A stretch of DNA of 64,000 nt from JABMOV01 sp964654545 (GTDB lineage: Bacteria; Fidelibacterota; Marinisomatia; Marinisomatales; JABMOV01), in assembly GCA_964654545.1 (NCBI GenBank), contig CAZZIU010000016.1, forward strand, positions 1 to 64,000, written 5' to 3'. Under the pieces are notes generated by a model that was not told the origin of the DNA, searched no databases, and was given only the letters and a program-made list of their open reading frames with translations. How positions within the stretch are numbered: position 1 is the stretch's first letter; each line of letters begins with the position of its first letter. Shown here one piece after another: positions 63,201 through 64,000 of the stretch. Position numbers and translations under genes: made by a program.

Positions 63201-64000
63201 TCAATTGGATCTCCACCGTTCACACATAGTGAACTGGCAAGCAGGTGATAATCACCCGTTCCAATGAAGTGTGGGTCGGCCGATATATTTTCGGTCCCGG
63301 CACTGTCTGTAAGACTATAATCAACGGAGATGGTACTCCCCGTTCCAATTTCATAGTGGTTTGCAGTATTCCAGAATATTGTATTGAACACTGTTACCTG
63401 TGAAGTATCACTGGCATTAATAGCATCGGCAGTGTTATCTGCAAAGGTTACATGATTAAAATCCGGTGCTGCGTGGGCAATCTCTACCACCGGACCAGCC
63501 GTGCTTCCACTGAATTCCACATAATTAAATTCTGGTTCACTCTCCTGCTCTATCTGAACTGTGATTCCGTCATTCCGCAGTTTTAATTTGGTAAAGAAGG
63601 GTGAGCCACCCCGTATAATACTGATATGACCAACAATTTCTGTCTCAAACGGATCACCTGTTCCCGACAATAGAATATCTTTGCCCCATAGGTCCATCTC
63701 CTGGGAATAGGTTCCGGGCTGAATAGAAATATTATCATCCCAGACTGCATAATCAACTGCGCGCTGTATGGTTCCAAACGGCGAAAATTCTGAGCCGTCA
63801 TTTGCATCATCCCCGTTCGTGTTCACATTCCAAGTCTGACTGATGTAGTTCGATGTGTCCGGTTCTGCCAGATCAGATTCATAGGCACCAATATCCGGTG
63901 CTGTTGTATCGGTAAGAGAACGTTCATTGTATACAAAATCAAGACTACTGAAATTTGAGGTGTCAGCAGCACCAATCATTGGCGACCAATCCTCTAAGTC
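57239..64000 (-). CDS. Giant secreted parallel-beta-helix/Ig-like protein with T9SS sorting domain (5' truncated)
   Basis: The frame is open through the window edge at 64000, so the N-terminus is missing; about 2,250 residues are visible. The first ~830 residues form right-handed parallel beta-helix (pectin-lyase-like) sections, three times introduced by a 'WNVNTNGDDANDGSEFSPF'-type DUF1565 motif or its variant WYVETTGSDIDGDGTELNPF. Five Ig/invasin-like (Big_1-type) domains follow (starting near 61380, 61050, 60570, 60250 and 59790). Then come FN3/Ig-like parts and a C-terminal T9SS sorting domain (NFPNPFNPKTTILI, ending QTRKMIFVK). It should be exported to the cell surface, where it may bind or process polysaccharides or act as an adhesin. 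No obvious catalytic polysaccharide-lyase residues are recognisable. Confidence 0.85.
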   Translation of the reverse strand, partial: DLEDWSPMIGAADTSNFSSLDFVYNERSLTDTTAPDIGAYESDLAEPDTSNYISQTWNVNTNGDDANDGSEFSPFGTIQRAVDYAVWDDNISIQPGTYSQEMDLWGKDILLSGTGDPFETEIVGHISIIRGGSPFFTKLKLRNDGITVQIEQESEPEFNYVEFSGSTAGPVVEIAHAAPDFNHVTFADNTADAINASDTSQVTVFNTIFWNTANHYEIGTGSTISVDYSLTDSAGTENISADPHFIGTGDYHLLASSLCVNGGDPIETDNDGSRIDIGAYPYLSSNSGPDWYVETTGSDIDGDGTELNPFASVQAGINFATNNDTVFVSPGQFYGTAQLRSEDIVIQGNGDETVLDGNGEGPVLFVGDGLTAATQIQDMTITGAPADAAVYCGASSVHLTHLNITGNGQGIYLDDASPTVDYCRIVDNTTEGIKLSNTSTGVISTINNTIANNGNAGCSNNSSASFNIRNSIVWGNSSSLGGVFSVTYSDIHGGYTGSGNIDADPMFVGDSANNDTYALGLLSPCVDTGDPNDTFDADSTIRDMGALPLFRTFVGGNSNGENVVVGNDTTVVVDSDLVIDVGDSLIIEPGSILYLGNGVTLTINGILSGNGNAMEPISFTTLYPGEFFNGIVLQGTTGERVDSTYEYIAISNVAPGAIPLTIVGDAVLHHVTIAGNDRAESSLTTDGNVSVFYSIFESTTSVTGVGVVNTTDSFVDDTTQFVDFSGGDFHLLATSPAIDVGAAEVETDTDPDFTYTDAGVYYHDQSSYPTSSATVTYPSFGDTVEVSPDSSALIGLDVYAQTFNQYNRFKTNPAMNWDVNTVLGLFETTITDTSDLDGESVNIFKTNTLAGSLNQFTVSSDGVNATSGVFRVVPGAPDSVALVAQSATEMTQLDTLELEVSVFDQFDNLVSDGEQVLWSIAPIQGDGSGFAFVSDITTTVSGQATVVLVTDPNTSLTVGHSIQVQAQSGIGTVFSDTITVVPDDIFNLSMADTLTQESIDLDADIHSLEISATMIDTFDNPLSNVEIFWDLIDLGSPDGLLSDGSTFTDQNGVASITLTTGTVTDYQYQVRGWVTEQALMNALQYWTNETVSTNREIVGINRKDKKSVSKMQIPVTVSPSRTADFSREAIYDLDDTTAVIRVVPGASSAIAFDLAGDTVITQLESLPLQATVTDQYGNLVADGTVVDWSYQPTSTGISLEAATSITANGIATNTLFSDPTSSLGTSITVSATSGSASMTSNSITVVPDDPYTLAVTDSYNRNPVADLNTVPLEVTITDTFNNTLSGIPVYWEILTGFNGFMENYLQMDTTLTDASGMATNTLTTGVLSDSTYTVRTWVDNTGGYTGRLNSRVPGDKPVHPKDSGELTVKQAIKKGDATVHEERSLPRSEFSLDDTTDVITVLPGAPSSIAANRPDSIYVIQGQVDTLTITVFDQFDNLVSDGSSVNWQPTGSTDFINNTTDNATTNGQASVQYTVSESATWLAQLDLNIEVTSIFNANTAVDTIRYIVEDVIAPAPVSDLTIDPTVWTSTNSFTLSWTNPPEHSGVAGVFYQVDSNSPAYVESSDITSTVISLPTNANSTISVWLQDNAGNEDAANLMTTSAKWDDVAPESFDRTAPASGIWLNTSHPIVTWTSSSDAVAGLDHYRVILDGTPVVVQPDSNQYTISTPPSEDAHTLTIFAVDSAGNETEVTDGEITFNVDFTLPNIVHNQVLEGTENQVLSIAATSNDPASGVSRLELFYRQGGETSWSSPVNLSSGNYNIASSFVKSTGVEYYLECEDVAGNIRRVPEEGYYSVSVTIPTGIPSSRQWPTGIPSGTTVADYQLISFPANPANNTPTDVLVSNTVANLGSYDDTKWRFFTYASNAWIEFANISNIESGVGYFLIVKDGGQNINTGQASSVSTDEPFSITLPVGEWVMLGNPFDFDIPLANIYDQDSVTMVDNPNFHTWDGDWVNATALKPWQGYIYKSANGGQLYINPRKQNGGQARWMQNEADITAENEWLVDIDVQNGFGNDRHNRVGVLSDAVDTYDKNDAFEPPLAPGGVSLRIDNSSWEKAGDLYTTDIKSITEEGHFWDLSIVAQDKNSNVETTFEGLSDIPEDFDIFLIDKSIGTAQNLKSRDTYTYPAGVHQREFRLVVGTREFAQEHNAGIALYPEAFELSQNFPNPFNPKTTILISVEDEAVVNLVVYNLLGETIATLAHEEYLQPGYYSYIWSGNNDLGNKVASGLYLYSTVIKSPSGKILLNQTRKMIFVK

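Noticed and set aside
1..64000. tRNA, rRNA or CRISPR arrays
   Set aside because: The gaps between genes are short. By eye I found no cloverleaf-like sequences or regularly spaced repeats, though I could not run a search tool.
57239..64000. Repeats in the giant proteins as mobile elements or CRISPR-like arrays
   Set aside because: The repeats are protein-domain duplications in a single open frame, with diverged sequence and no terminal inverted repeats or transposase.

Overview
The window most likely comes from a bacterium of the FCB superphylum (Fibrobacterota-Chlorobiota-Bacteroidota and relatives such as Marinimicrobia, Calditrichota and Ignavibacteria). The evidence is several secreted proteins ending in a type IX secretion (T9SS) sorting domain with the NPFNPxTTI signature, a NamZ-type (DUF1343) lipoprotein, and large multi-domain secreted proteins of the kind common in that group. 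I lean towards a Marinimicrobia-like organism, but that is inference. Coding density is high, genes often overlap by 4 nt, and I see no tRNA, rRNA, insertion sequence, phage gene or CRISPR array. Both edges cut through secreted T9SS-type proteins.

Region 1 (1-4.9 kb) has a truncated alkaline-phosphatase-superfamily T9SS protein and a GFA-family zinc protein. They are followed by a peptidoglycan-turnover set: an Amidase_2 enzyme, a NamZ-like muramidase lipoprotein and an AmpG-like MFS permease. Region 2 (4.9-19.7 kb) is the most unusual part. It is a chaperone-usher-like surface-fibre locus, all on the minus strand: a giant lectin-like adhesin with a T9SS sorting domain, two minor DUF4402-like subunits, a separately promoted Gly/Ser-rich DUF4402-like pilin followed by a strong terminator, a PapD-like chaperone, an usher-like outer-membrane protein, a small predicted beta-barrel and an Ig-like lipoprotein. 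A REC-GGDEF diguanylate cyclase gene lies immediately upstream on the same strand. The pilin control region carries a near-consensus CRP/FNR-type box and two palindromes sharing the core GGTTAACC.

Region 3 (19.8-34.3 kb) is mainly housekeeping: gcvP, a small double-AP2-like protein, an ABC-F ATPase, mtaB, and a compact six-gene operon in which carA and carB are separated by an ABC exporter pair and a LolA-like protein, ending in an SDR enzyme. Region 4 (34.4-42.6 kb) has arsenate reductase, a secreted protein with four lamin-tail-like repeats, an outer-membrane-type protein, a PDZ protein without a protease domain and an M23 peptidase.

Region 5 (42.6-47.3 kb) is a tightly coupled salvage operon: rhomboid protease, cytidine deaminase, uridine kinase, thymidine kinase, NupC-type nucleoside transporter, adenylate kinase and dephospho-CoA kinase. 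Region 6 (47.5-54.0 kb) is an energy operon: a four-subunit VOR-type 2-oxoacid:ferredoxin oxidoreductase, a half-ferritin-like protein, butyrate kinase, phosphate butyryltransferase and an unrecognised Rossmann-fold protein. Together the enzymes would turn 2-oxoacids, probably branched-chain ones, into acyl-CoA, acyl-phosphate and ATP. Region 7 (54.1-64 kb) encodes a CHASE2-class III nucleotidyl cyclase, a FecR-domain protein and a giant parallel-beta-helix/Ig-like T9SS protein running off the end.
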